A DNA stretch of 64,000 bases from Anarhynchus alexandrinus (lineage: Eukaryota > Chordata > Aves > Charadriiformes > Charadriidae): contig VUYV01000003.1 of NCBI GenBank assembly GCA_008711295.1, positions 9,089,758 to 9,153,757 on the forward strand. Reading direction: 5' to 3'. Positions 53,701 to 59,241 of the stretch are shown here, in pieces. Position 1 is the first letter of the stretch; every line of letters begins with the position of its first letter. The notes under the pieces were generated by a model that was not told the DNA's origin, searched no databases, and saw only the letters and a list, made by a program, of their open reading frames with translations. Made by a program: the position numbers and the translations under genes.

Positions 53701-56700
53701 AATTAAAGAACAATCATTGTTTTGTTTAAATTCCAGGAAACTTGGAACAGCTGGACAAAAACTTGGAGGCTCTGCTGTCCTTTGCCATATAAAACATGAT
53801 CCCATGGACCCCGGTGGATGCTTCACGCTAACCTCAGCAAACGTGGGGAAGTGCCAAACCGTTCTCTGCCGGAATGGGAAACCTCTGCCTTTGTCCAGGT
53901 GTTACGTGATGAGTTGTGAAGAAGAGTTGAAGAGGATTAAGCAGCATAAGGCCATTATCACAGAGGTTAGACAACAACAAGTTGCAACTTGCGACTTCCT
54001 TGGAGAGTATTTGCACAGCAATGCATGAAATTACATGTTGATATTAGTAACTAAGAGGTAGAGTTAATGGTAGGGTTCCAGAGTTGCACTTTTCCTTTCA
54101 AGGTGATTCATATCACGCAATTAAGTTATCATGCAATCAAGTTGCTTTGCCATCCCATTGCCATGCTGGATTTTAGTTAGCTTCAGGGAGTGAGCAACTG
54201 TGAGCATGTTGCGTTGCAACAGGAAAGCAGATGCCCTACTCCTAGTGGGGAAAGGCATTGCTGTGTTGGAGCTGTCATGAAGAGCCTCTCCAATCGAAAA
54301 GGATTAGAGGGCAGAGCACTCAAAGCAATGCTGTCCTTCCCTTAGGAGACTCCTTGCTCCTGGCAGGCTGACTTTGGTATCTGAGCCTCCTGTGTTCCCA
54401 GAGTTGCCCTTTCACAGGCAGCTCTTGAAGAGAGCGCTTGCCCAAAAGGAAAACCCATCCTGTGGTCAGCTGAACCATGAGAGGGGAGAAAACTATTTGT
54501 TCCCTTCTTACAAGCTTGAAGCCACTGCTGTCAGTTTTGTTTTGCCTTGTATGACACATGCATAGGAACAGATAAATACTGAATCCTCCTAATGGTGGAG
54601 GAAGGGGCAGAAAACTCGCTGCTCTGTCCCCGTGAGCAGGGTGTGCGTGTGTATGTGTAGGGGTGGTGGTGTGTGGAATAAGTCGTGTGCCTATTGATCT
54701 TGCCAGGGAAAGGTGACGGCTGGGATCTGAAACGTGACAAGTTGGAAGGGAGTCACTCCAACATAGTGTGCATCACTGAGGCACACTCATTGTGTTGTTT
54801 CTTAGAGGAAAAGGGAAATTTCTGCACTGAATCTTAAGATGACTCACTGATTTCATGCACGCTGATGGCTTATCACTGCTGTCAGCCTTCTAATGGGGAA
54901 GTTAACAAGCTGACAAGTTTTTTTTTTCTTCTGAGTGGTTTTAAAGTGGAAGCTTTTTTTAGTCTTCGTTCACTTTTCTGTGGTTATTTGCTTTATAATA
55001 ACCACCGCAGTCCTCAGCTGGACCAAATGAGTGTAAATCCTCACCTTTGTTATTCTTCTCACACAATTAGCAGGGTGCAGCTATCCCCGGCAGGCTGACA
55101 GATAGCCAGGCTTGCTGTTTCAGACACTTGCTCTGCTTATTCTGGCAGCTTGGATTCTAACCAGGACAGGATCCTGGGATTTGGACGTGCATGGGATTTA
55201 CTTCTCAAATATGTCCATTTTTACTGAAATTTTTCCCTTCGTATATTGCTCCTCCTCCCCTTGGAGATGCTGTATCTAAGTGGAAACGTAGTAATTGGGG
55301 CATGTAAAACATTTCACTACAACTCAGCTGACTGAGAAATGCAGACTTGCTCTCTGCTGCATTTGACTTGCATGCTTCATTTAAAGTCTTTTTTTTTTTT
55401 TAAATGAACTTTTGTTTCCAAAGTGATGAGCCAAGACGAAACCTACAATTGTTACAGCTGCAAGAGAAGAGTCATAACTGAATGACCTGCCCCTATATCA
55501 AATGGAGCTGTGTGTGGCTTTGGCCTGTATAAAGCCAGATATCGTGGGTGGAGGAGGGATAAGTCTGACTCACTGGTAAAACATTAGTCCAGTTGGCTCT
55601 CGCAGCTGCAGGAGCAGAATAGATGGCTCTTTGTTGCAGTCTTCTGCTTTGTTGGTCTGTGCATAGGTGATGCTGATGACAAATCCGTAGGGTGTAGGAG
55701 GCATAGCGCAGGATTGCAAACCAGCCATTGCTGTGCTCTAATCCTAGCTCTGTCACCTCCTTGCAAGTCACTTTACAGACGAGAAGATGGAAAAGCAAAT
55801 GGCAGTGTTGGGGGTACTGCAAAAACAGCCATTGGTAAAATGCAAGGAGATGCAGGTGCTGTGTATCCTTATCTGCTTTGTTTCCAATTTCCTGTCCTTT
55901 CTAATTTCAGGATGGCAAAGTGAATGGTGTGACGGATTCAACAAGAATCTTGGGGTACACCTTCCTTCACCCGAGTGTTGTGCCGCGTCCTCATGTCCAG
56001 TCCATCACCCTAACTCCGCAAGATGAGTTCTTCATTCTGGGGAGCAAGGGGCTGTGGGACAGCCTCTCGATGGATGAAGCAGTGGAGGCAGTCAGAAACG
56101 TGCCTGATGCGCTGGCAGCCGCAAAGAAGCTTTGCACTTTGGCCCAGAGTTACGGCTGCAACGACAGTATCAGCGCTGTCGTGGTTCAGCTCAACGTGAC
56201 AGAGGACAGCTTCTGCTGCTGTGAACTTAATGGGGTCCCACCCCCCAGCCCAGGCATTTTCCCCCAGTCTGTCAATGTGGTCATCAAGGACAGGCCAACA
56301 GATGCGCTTGGGATGCCATCTTCGAGCAGTGGCATGGCTTCGGAGATCAGTAGCGAGATCTCCACCTCTGAAATGAGCAGCGAGGTAGGGTCCACGGCCT
56401 CCGACGAGCCTCCCCAGGTAGCCATGAATGAGAACAGCCCGGCCTACCCAGGGGAGCAGCGCTGCATGCTGCACCCTGTCTGCCTGTCCAATTCTTTCCA
56501 GCGGCAGCTTTCCAGCGCCACCTTCTCCAGCGCCTTCTCCGACAATGGCCTTGACAGCGACGATGAGGAGCCGATTGAGGGGGTGTTCACCAACGGCAGC
56601 CGTGTGGAAGTGGAGGTGGACATCCACTGCAGCCGAGCGAAGGAGAAGCAGCTTCTCCAAGTGCCAGTGGAAGCCAGCGACGAAGGTATCGTCATCAGTG

Positions 56701-56960
56701 CCAACGAAGACGAGCCCGGCCTTCCCAGGAAAGCTGAATATTCTGCCACGGGCACAATAGGGCGCCGGCGAGGCAATGGTTCTGTGGCGCCACAAGAGAG
56801 GAGCCATAACTTAATTGAAGTTGCAACGGATGCGCCGCTCAGAAAGACAGGGGGCTACTTTGCTGCGCCAGCGCAGCCCGATCCCGACGACCAGTTCATC
56901 ATCCCACCAGAGCTTGAAGAAGAAGTCAAGGAGATTATGAAGCAGCACCAGGAACAACAA

Positions 56961-56992
<32 letters not shown>

Positions 56993-57044
56993 ATGGCAGT
57001 ACCCGACAGATCACCTGGCAGACTATTACGATACACCACTATGA
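8593..57044 (+). CDS. PHLPP1: PHLPP1, PH domain and leucine-rich repeat protein phosphatase 1 (3' part, 14 exons joined)
   Basis: Gene-level entry. The coding exons are 8593-8759, 19850-19996, 20542-20772, 22792-22994, 24644-24704, 27230-27325, 31639-31794, 40537-40737, 41754-41916, 46663-46793, 50313-50417, 51351-51545, 53737-53965 and 55911-57044. They join in frame to 1072 codons plus TGA. In window residue numbers, LRRs cover about 1-520, the PP2C phosphatase domain about 530-790, and a low-complexity tail with polyQ and a DTPL C-terminus follows. PHLPP1 is known to dephosphorylate the AKT hydrophobic motif as well as PKC and S6K, in cytosol, at membranes and in the nucleus. DTPL at the C-terminus separates it from PHLPP2, whose end differs. 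The start codon, N-terminal extension and PH domain lie upstream. No frameshift or internal stop was found, so the gene looks functional. Introns are in phase 2 at 10 of 13 junctions. Confidence 0.97.
12498..12530. repeat. A/AG-rich low-complexity tract
   Basis: A run of fourteen A passes into a purine-only GAAAGG-type stretch ending in a run of G. It lies inside the large intron, and no source element was recognised. Confidence 0.7.
16628..16736 (+). mobile_element. CR1 LINE 3'-terminal fragment
   Basis: About 110 bp match the last part of CR1: TTTGAGTAACCTGGTCTAGT, GTGTCCCTGCCCATGGCAGG, GGAACTAGATGATCTTTAAG and a degraded ATTCTATAATTCT end. The same segment is present in the longer fragment at 4.7 kb, in the same orientation. 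It is a strongly 5'-truncated copy. Confidence 0.9.
19025..19043 (+). promoter_or_regulatory. CCAAT box next to RFX-like X-box (candidate intronic element)
   Basis: CCAAT (19025-19029), an NF-Y site, is followed by GTTGTTAGGCAAC (19031-19043). The latter fits the RFX X-box pattern RYYNYY-N-RRNRAC exactly and is an imperfect palindrome. About 30 bp further on is CTAATTGGATT, which looks like a homeodomain site. That the cluster acts as an enhancer is inference from motifs only. Confidence 0.35.
19850..19996 (+). CDS. PHLPP1: PHLPP1 exon (window exon 2): LRRs, ends at a GC donor
   Basis: 147 bp, phase 2 in and phase 2 out, acceptor catcgtag. It codes for window residues 56-104 with two clear LRR units, [18 protein letters not shown] and [15 protein letters not shown]. 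To keep the protein in frame with the next exon (MHN-LQTF) it must end at CACAA|gcaagt, which is a GC rather than a GT donor. A GT lies 4 nt downstream (20001), but its use would shift the frame. Confidence 0.93.
19997..20541 (+). other. PHLPP1: PHLPP1 intron, about 545 bp, GC-AG type
   Basis: The shortest intron in the window, phase 2. The donor gcaagt agrees with the consensus except for C at +2. The acceptor is cttttaatag after a pyrimidine tract. No repeats or other features were seen inside. Confidence 0.8.
20542..20772 (+). CDS. PHLPP1: PHLPP1 exon (window exon 3): LRRs
   Basis: 231 bp, phase 2 to phase 2, donor CTAAG|gtaggt. It codes for window residues 105-181, with LRR segments [36 protein letters not shown] and [16 protein letters not shown], ending in HIKHVDL. 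The spacing is regular, and there is no stop or frame break. Confidence 0.96.
20773..22791 (+). other. PHLPP1: PHLPP1 intron, about 2.0 kb
   Basis: Phase 2 intron with donor gtaggt and acceptor ttttgtctgcaag. No repeat element, RNA gene or coding segment was recognised. Confidence 0.85.
22792..22994 (+). CDS. PHLPP1: PHLPP1 exon (window exon 4): LRRs
   Basis: 203 bp, phase 2 in and phase 1 out, donor CGAATG|gtaagt. It codes for window residues 182-249. LRR units include [19 protein letters not shown] and [16 protein letters not shown], and the exon ends in LKALYASSN. It is one of only two exons in the LRR part that is not phase-symmetric on its own; together with the next exon it restores phase 2. 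Confidence 0.96.
22995..24643 (+). other. PHLPP1: PHLPP1 intron, about 1.65 kb
   Basis: Phase 1 intron, donor gtaagt, acceptor tttttccccctag. No repeat or RNA gene recognised. The open frame that runs on from the previous exon is plain intron read-through. Confidence 0.85.
24644..24704 (+). CDS. PHLPP1: PHLPP1 exon (window exon 5): short LRR exon
   Basis: The smallest exon, 61 bp, phase 1 in and phase 2 out, with acceptor ccccctag and donor TTCTAG|gtaaga. It codes for [20 protein letters not shown] (with the split codon), within an LRR. Frame continuity on both sides and the PHLPP-specific VYPVPN segment support it. Confidence 0.94.
26160..26164. repeat. Target-site duplication, left copy (CATGG)
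   Basis: The five bases CATGG directly precede the LTR end TGTCGTGG and are repeated directly after its other end at 26907-26911. Confidence 0.8.
26305..26310 (-). promoter_or_regulatory. LTR polyadenylation signal ATTAAA
   Basis: On the - strand CATTAAAG occurs about 250 nt after the LTR TATA box, as expected for the end of the R region. Present use is not known. Confidence 0.5.
26556..26563 (-). promoter_or_regulatory. LTR TATA box TATAAAAG
   Basis: On the - strand CAGTATAAAAGCTGATGG lies in mid-LTR, the usual place for the U3 promoter. If active, it would transcribe antisense to PHLPP1. Confidence 0.55.
26907..26911. repeat. Target-site duplication, right copy (CATGG)
   Basis: Perfect direct repeat of the five bases before the LTR. 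This confirms both element edges. Confidence 0.8.
27230..27325 (+). CDS. PHLPP1: PHLPP1 exon (window exon 6): LRRs
   Basis: 96 bp, phase 2 to phase 2, acceptor ttattcatag, donor GCCCG|gtgagt. It codes for window residues 270-301, with LRR units [20 protein letters not shown] and HNQIRELPA. Its length is a multiple of three, so skipping it would remove about one and a half repeats without a frame change. Confidence 0.96.
27746..28252 (-). mobile_element. CR1 LINE 3' end, 5'-truncated, inverted relative to PHLPP1
   Basis: On the + strand it begins with the reversed CR1 end ATAGAATCATAGAATGGTTT, followed by GGTTGGAAAGGACCTTGAAG and AGGGACACCTCCCACTAGAC. Read on the - strand it codes for the CR1 reverse-transcriptase C-terminus ([42 protein letters not shown]), broken by a stop near 27962. 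It overlaps the same CR1 region as the copy at 4.1-4.8 kb but in the opposite orientation. The right edge is approximate. Confidence 0.93.
31009..31035 (-). other. Potential G-quadruplex on the - strand
   Basis: Four C runs (5, 4, 5 and 6 long) are separated by 1-4 nt on the + strand. The - strand therefore fits the G3+N1-7 quadruplex rule. It is intronic, on the template strand for PHLPP1. Confidence 0.5.
31639..31794 (+). CDS. PHLPP1: PHLPP1 exon (window exon 7): LRRs
   Basis: 156 bp, phase 2 to phase 2, acceptor tttctctaag, donor GACAG|gtaaat. It codes for window residues 302-353, with LRR units [18 protein letters not shown] and [19 protein letters not shown]. The [10 protein letters not shown] core is as in vertebrate PHLPP1. 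Confidence 0.96.
33615..33663. repeat. T/G-rich low-complexity tract
   Basis: Runs of T up to 12 bases alternate with short G runs, with no clear unit. Confidence 0.7.
34246..34264. repeat. (TTTTG)n short tandem repeat
   Basis: About four imperfect TTTTG units, a possible polymorphic microsatellite. Confidence 0.65.
35574..35682. repeat. T/G-rich low-complexity tract
   Basis: About 110 bases made mostly of TTTTG/TTTGATT-like words, a G run of seven and a T run of about fourteen. The + strand is strongly pyrimidine/G-biased. Confidence 0.65.
37520..37533. repeat. C14 homopolymer
   Basis: Fourteen consecutive C followed by T-rich sequence. Such tracts often vary in length and are often miscounted in assemblies. 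Confidence 0.8.
40537..40737 (+). CDS. PHLPP1: PHLPP1 exon (window exon 8): LRRs
   Basis: 201 bp, phase 2 to phase 2, acceptor tctctttgcag, donor GCAAG|gtaagt. It codes for window residues 354-420, with LRR units [35 protein letters not shown] and [16 protein letters not shown]. The length is a multiple of three. Confidence 0.97.
40738..41753 (+). other. PHLPP1: PHLPP1 intron, about 1.0 kb
   Basis: Phase 2 intron, donor gtaagt, acceptor ttgttttcatag. It includes a purine-rich stretch (about 41356-41520, many GGAGGG/GAAAGG words) and no recognised element. Confidence 0.85.
41754..41916 (+). CDS. PHLPP1: PHLPP1 exon (window exon 9): LRRs
   Basis: 163 bp, phase 2 in and phase 0 out, donor ATAAAG|gtaagg. 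It codes for window residues 421-475, beginning with the split Ser codon and [20 protein letters not shown], and including [20 protein letters not shown]. It is the last full LRR block before the repeats end in the next exon. Confidence 0.97.
41917..46662 (+). other. PHLPP1: PHLPP1 intron, about 4.7 kb
   Basis: Phase 0 intron, donor gtaagg, acceptor gctttccttttgcag. No interspersed repeat, RNA gene or coding segment was recognised. The 147-codon open frame near 42.5-43.0 kb shows no domain. Confidence 0.84.
46663..46793 (+). CDS. PHLPP1: PHLPP1 exon (window exon 10): last LRRs
   Basis: 131 bp, phase 0 in and phase 2 out, acceptor ccttttgcag, donor CTGAA|gtaagt. It codes for window residues 476-518, with [19 protein letters not shown] and [20 protein letters not shown]. 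It closes the LRR array and leads to the linker before the phosphatase domain. Confidence 0.97.
46794..50312 (+). other. PHLPP1: PHLPP1 intron, about 3.5 kb
   Basis: Phase 2 intron, donor gtaagt, acceptor tttctccttgcag. It holds an (AAAAG)n-like tract at 48651-48680 and an ambiguous base N at 49920 within a T-rich stretch. Nothing else was recognised. Confidence 0.84.
48651..48680. repeat. (AAAAG)n low-complexity tract
   Basis: Imperfect AAAAG/AAAG units over about 30 bases. Confidence 0.65.
50313..50417 (+). CDS. PHLPP1: PHLPP1 exon (window exon 11): LRR-PP2C linker
   Basis: 105 bp, phase 2 to phase 2, acceptor tccttgcag, donor AACAA|gtatga. It codes for window residues 519-553: [20 protein letters not shown] followed by [14 protein letters not shown]. 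This links the last LRR to the PP2C fold. The GC content is clearly higher than in the flanking introns. The open frame continues into the intron, but frame continuity with the next exon (KNK-LCVAAL) fixes the donor. Confidence 0.96.
50418..51350 (+). other. PHLPP1: PHLPP1 intron, about 0.93 kb
   Basis: Phase 2 intron, donor gtatga (weaker than the others), acceptor gttttttcaatag. No repeat recognised. Open frames here are read-through from the exon or another frame of it. Confidence 0.85.
51351..51545 (+). CDS. PHLPP1: PHLPP1 exon (window exon 12): PP2C domain, first metal site
   Basis: 195 bp, phase 2 to phase 2, acceptor ttcaatag, donor CAGAG|gtgagt. It codes for window residues 554-618. 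YGVFDGDRN is the PHLPP version of the PP2C DGHGG motif. Its Asp (window residue 577, codon 51418-51420) and Gly correspond to the metal-binding DG pair. The rest ([18 protein letters not shown]) forms helices of the PP2C fold. DGDRN instead of DGHGG is normal for PHLPP proteins. Confidence 0.97.
51546..53736 (+). other. PHLPP1: PHLPP1 intron, about 2.2 kb
   Basis: Phase 2 intron, donor gtgagt, acceptor tttaaattccag. It holds an A14 run at 51767-51780 and no recognised element or RNA gene. Confidence 0.84.
53737..53965 (+). CDS. PHLPP1: PHLPP1 exon (window exon 13): PP2C domain
   Basis: 229 bp, phase 2 in and phase 0 out, acceptor aaattccag, donor ACAGAG|gttaga. It codes for window residues 619-695, including [16 protein letters not shown] (the central PP2C beta strand), [20 protein letters not shown], and [27 protein letters not shown] corresponds to the PP2C NxGDSR segment in a diverged form, as is usual in PHLPP. 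Confidence 0.97.
53966..55910 (+). other. PHLPP1: PHLPP1 intron, about 1.9 kb
   Basis: Phase 0 intron, donor gttaga, acceptor ttctaatttcag. It includes a TG-rich stretch at 54640-54677 and no recognised element. Confidence 0.84.
54640..54677. repeat. TG-rich low-complexity tract
   Basis: Imperfect GT/GTGG units over about 38 bases. Confidence 0.6.
55911..57044 (+). CDS. PHLPP1: PHLPP1 last coding exon (window exon 14): PP2C end, regulatory tail, polyQ, PDZ ligand
   Basis: 1134 bp to the TGA at 57042-57044, phase 0 in. It codes for window residues 696-1072. [20 protein letters not shown] and [15 protein letters not shown] complete the PP2C core. [14 protein letters not shown] carries the last metal-binding Asp (window residue 780, codon 56163-56165). 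A Ser-rich stretch ([15 protein letters not shown]), an acidic segment ([16 protein letters not shown]), [30 protein letters not shown] and 13 glutamines follow. The C-terminus DTPL is a class I PDZ ligand; PHLPP1 is known to bind PDZ proteins through it. The exon is strongly GC-rich compared with the introns, which produces long antisense open frames without meaning. Confidence 0.98.
56955..56993 (+). repeat. PHLPP1: CAG/CAA repeat coding for Q13
   Basis: Thirteen Gln codons (nine CAG, four CAA), with CAA at both ends and a central run of seven CAG. The tract sits just before the C-terminal tail. Human PHLPP1 also has a Gln tract here, followed by prolines as I recall; in this sequence Trp-Gln-Tyr follows directly. 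Confidence 0.93.
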
Positions 57045-57291
57045 CCCACTCTATTTACTGCCCAGAAATAAACTAACAAACAAGGAGACTTGAGTGTGGG
57101 ACCCAGTGGGCTCGCATTGCAGCAGGGGTTTTCCTTATCCTTTTCCTTTATATACTTCCTTTTCCTTATCCTGCCACTACAGATAACTGCAGCTTTTCAG
57201 TTTGTTAGGTTTAATATTCATTGACTTTCTTCTAGAGACGCTTGACCGGTAAAGTTTAAAATAGTTAACCTTCCCTTAACATATCAAGTGT

Positions 57292-57328
57292 AAAAACAAA
57301 AACAAAAAATAATAAAAAATAATAAAAA
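57292..57328. repeat. A-rich tract in 3' UTR
   Basis: AAAAAC and AATAAAAA units over about 37 bases. Two AATAAA words inside it could act as weak internal signals. Confidence 0.6.
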
Positions 57329-57965
57329 GGTTTAATATATTGCTGAGAAACAGATGATGATGTAATATTTTTTAAAATGGCTTGTTTGTTTCGTTTGAAA
57401 AGCAGGGCAGTAGCCAGTGCTAAATGATTTAAGTAATATTGTAATACTGTATTTCTTTGAGAGAAAAGGCTTTTTTTGGTCTTGAAAATGATAGACATTT
57501 GTAGAATATGGAGACTAACTCCTAGGAGTTGCTTTACTCTTTCAGGTGACTTAAGTCACTGAGATTCACTAATTTTCTCTGAGAGAACAGCTGATTGGGA
57601 AATTCCTGTAAATAGCTCAGTGTTGTATAGTGATGCTTACATGTTTTGTAGCCTTGGCATTAAGGACACAACCTTAAAAACTGACCTTTTTTCTTAAGTG
57701 ACTCTTTGGGCCATGGTCATTGAGCGTAACGAAGAGTGGCTGTGTACAAGTTAGCTAGAGCCGAGATGGTGTAGACCATTTAAAGAAACCCACTTTTTCT
57801 TCTGGTCTCTTTCTTTCCTTACTTTTACAGACACGTTTTCTTTGTGTTCCTTACTGCTGCCACAACCAGCATGATTGTATAGAGCTCATTTGCTGTAGAA
57901 CATTTACATACCAAGAGTTATATTAAAGCCGAATGCACAAATGAACATGTCATAATTTTTGTTAT

Positions 57966-57971
57966 AATAAA
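57966..57971 (+). promoter_or_regulatory. PHLPP1: Likely PHLPP1 polyadenylation signal AATAAA
   Basis: AATAAA about 920 nt after the stop codon, followed within about 20-45 nt by T/GT-rich sequence (GATGTCTGCTTTTATGTCTG), the normal layout of a cleavage site. Confidence 0.65.
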
Positions 57972-59053
57972 TATGAAATTTACACCTGATGTCTGCTTTT
58001 ATGTCTGAGGAGCTGAGCAGCAGCTTTCAAACAGTAGCTTGCTGTGGTTCGTCAGCCTGCTGCTCAGTCTAAACCAAGAAGTGTTGAAACTTTTTCGGCT
58101 CGATCGCATTTTTACACTAACTGCAGAAGCTCACGTGTATTTCTAGAATTTAAAGGCCATGCAAAATGGCCTTTAAAAGATACGAAACAACTTTCTGAGG
58201 AATTGACCTGTTTCTTTTTTTCTTTCTCGGTACTAATTCAGCACTGTATTGATTTGCCCTTTGCCACAGTATTGACAATGCCAGAAGACTGAAGGAGAGC
58301 GGTGCTCTGGCTCTCTCCCACTGGGCCCGAGTAACTGACGATAGAAATGATGAAGGGATAATGCGAGCTAAGAAAAGGGAGAAAGAAAACATTCGATATG
58401 GAGAGAAAAGGGAAAATGTAAGAAGGAGGTGGAAAAGTGAACTCAAAGCTACCTATGTAAACTCAGATTCACTCGAATGTGTTGAATGAACATGAGTTCA
58501 ATGGCAGTTTGAATATGGCATTTTTTGTGATTCCTGTGGGAAAGGAGCAACACCCTTTTTCAGTATTGCCTCCAACCAACTGCTCCATTTTACTTGTCAC
58601 TCTTTAAAAAGCTGAATCAGTGTGTGATCATGACGCTGTCTTGCTCCTGCTTGACGTTTGGTCTGTATTTTGGGAGAGGACTGTAGTAACAGGCTGTTCT
58701 CCTTATTCTGTTCTATGGTGTAATAGCCAAGGTAGAACAGGATTGCTGTTCACAAGAGATTTTGAGTTTCTTTTCCTGAAAAAATAACAATAACAGCAGA
58801 GGAGCAAACGTGAAAATACCTGGTTTGGTAAATGTTTATAGCACTGTCTACTGTAGATCTAGAAGATTGTACTTTATTGTAATTTGAGCTTCAAAATATC
58901 TCTTTCTTAAAGAAAACTCATTAAATAATGTATTTAAACAAAAAAAAAAGTTTATGGTTTATTGGCTAGTAACGCAGATGTTCTTTGGTAAGCAGTTTAT
59001 TTCAAATTTTGTTGAATGATTCATTTTTCTTGGTGTCCTCGGAAAGTGGAGGA

Positions 59054-59098
59054 CTTTTTTTTTTTTTTTTTTTTTTNTTTTCTTTTTTTTTTTTTCTT
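59054..59098. repeat. T homopolymer tract with ambiguous base
   Basis: About 45 bases, nearly all T, with one N at 59077. The true length is uncertain. Confidence 0.8.
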
Positions 59099-59214
59099 CT
59101 GTTCAGAAGTTGCTTGAGGCTGAAGGTGATAACCAGCCAGGACAGTACCATGGCCCGGGCAAGTGATTACAAGTTTAGGGTTTACTGAGCAAGCTGGAAA
59201 ATTCTCCGTACCTT

Positions 59215-59241
59215 GGGGCGCGGGGGGTGGGGGGGAGAGGG
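59215..59241 (+). other. Potential G-quadruplex
   Basis: G runs of 4, 6, 7 and 3 are separated by CGC, T and AGA, which fits the G3+N1-7 rule with very short loops. It lies about 1.2 kb past the likely polyadenylation site. Confidence 0.6.

Larger units (their letters stand above)
57045..57990 (+). other. PHLPP1: PHLPP1 3' UTR (approximate end)
   Basis: Noncoding, AT-rich sequence after the stop. An early AATAAA is at 57067-57072 and a better-placed one at 57966-57971. An A-rich tract (57292-57328) lies within. The end is inferred from the second signal, and longer or shorter forms are possible. Confidence 0.65.

Noticed and set aside
56010..56807. 265-codon open frame on the - strand
   Set aside because: It is antisense to the GC-rich last PHLPP1 exon. 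Codon bias of the true frame removes stops from the other strand, and the translation shows no domain.
57067..57072. AATAAA 23 nt after the stop codon as the main polyadenylation signal
   Set aside because: It would leave almost no 3' UTR. The signal at 57966 with GT-rich sequence after it fits better, but minor use cannot be excluded.
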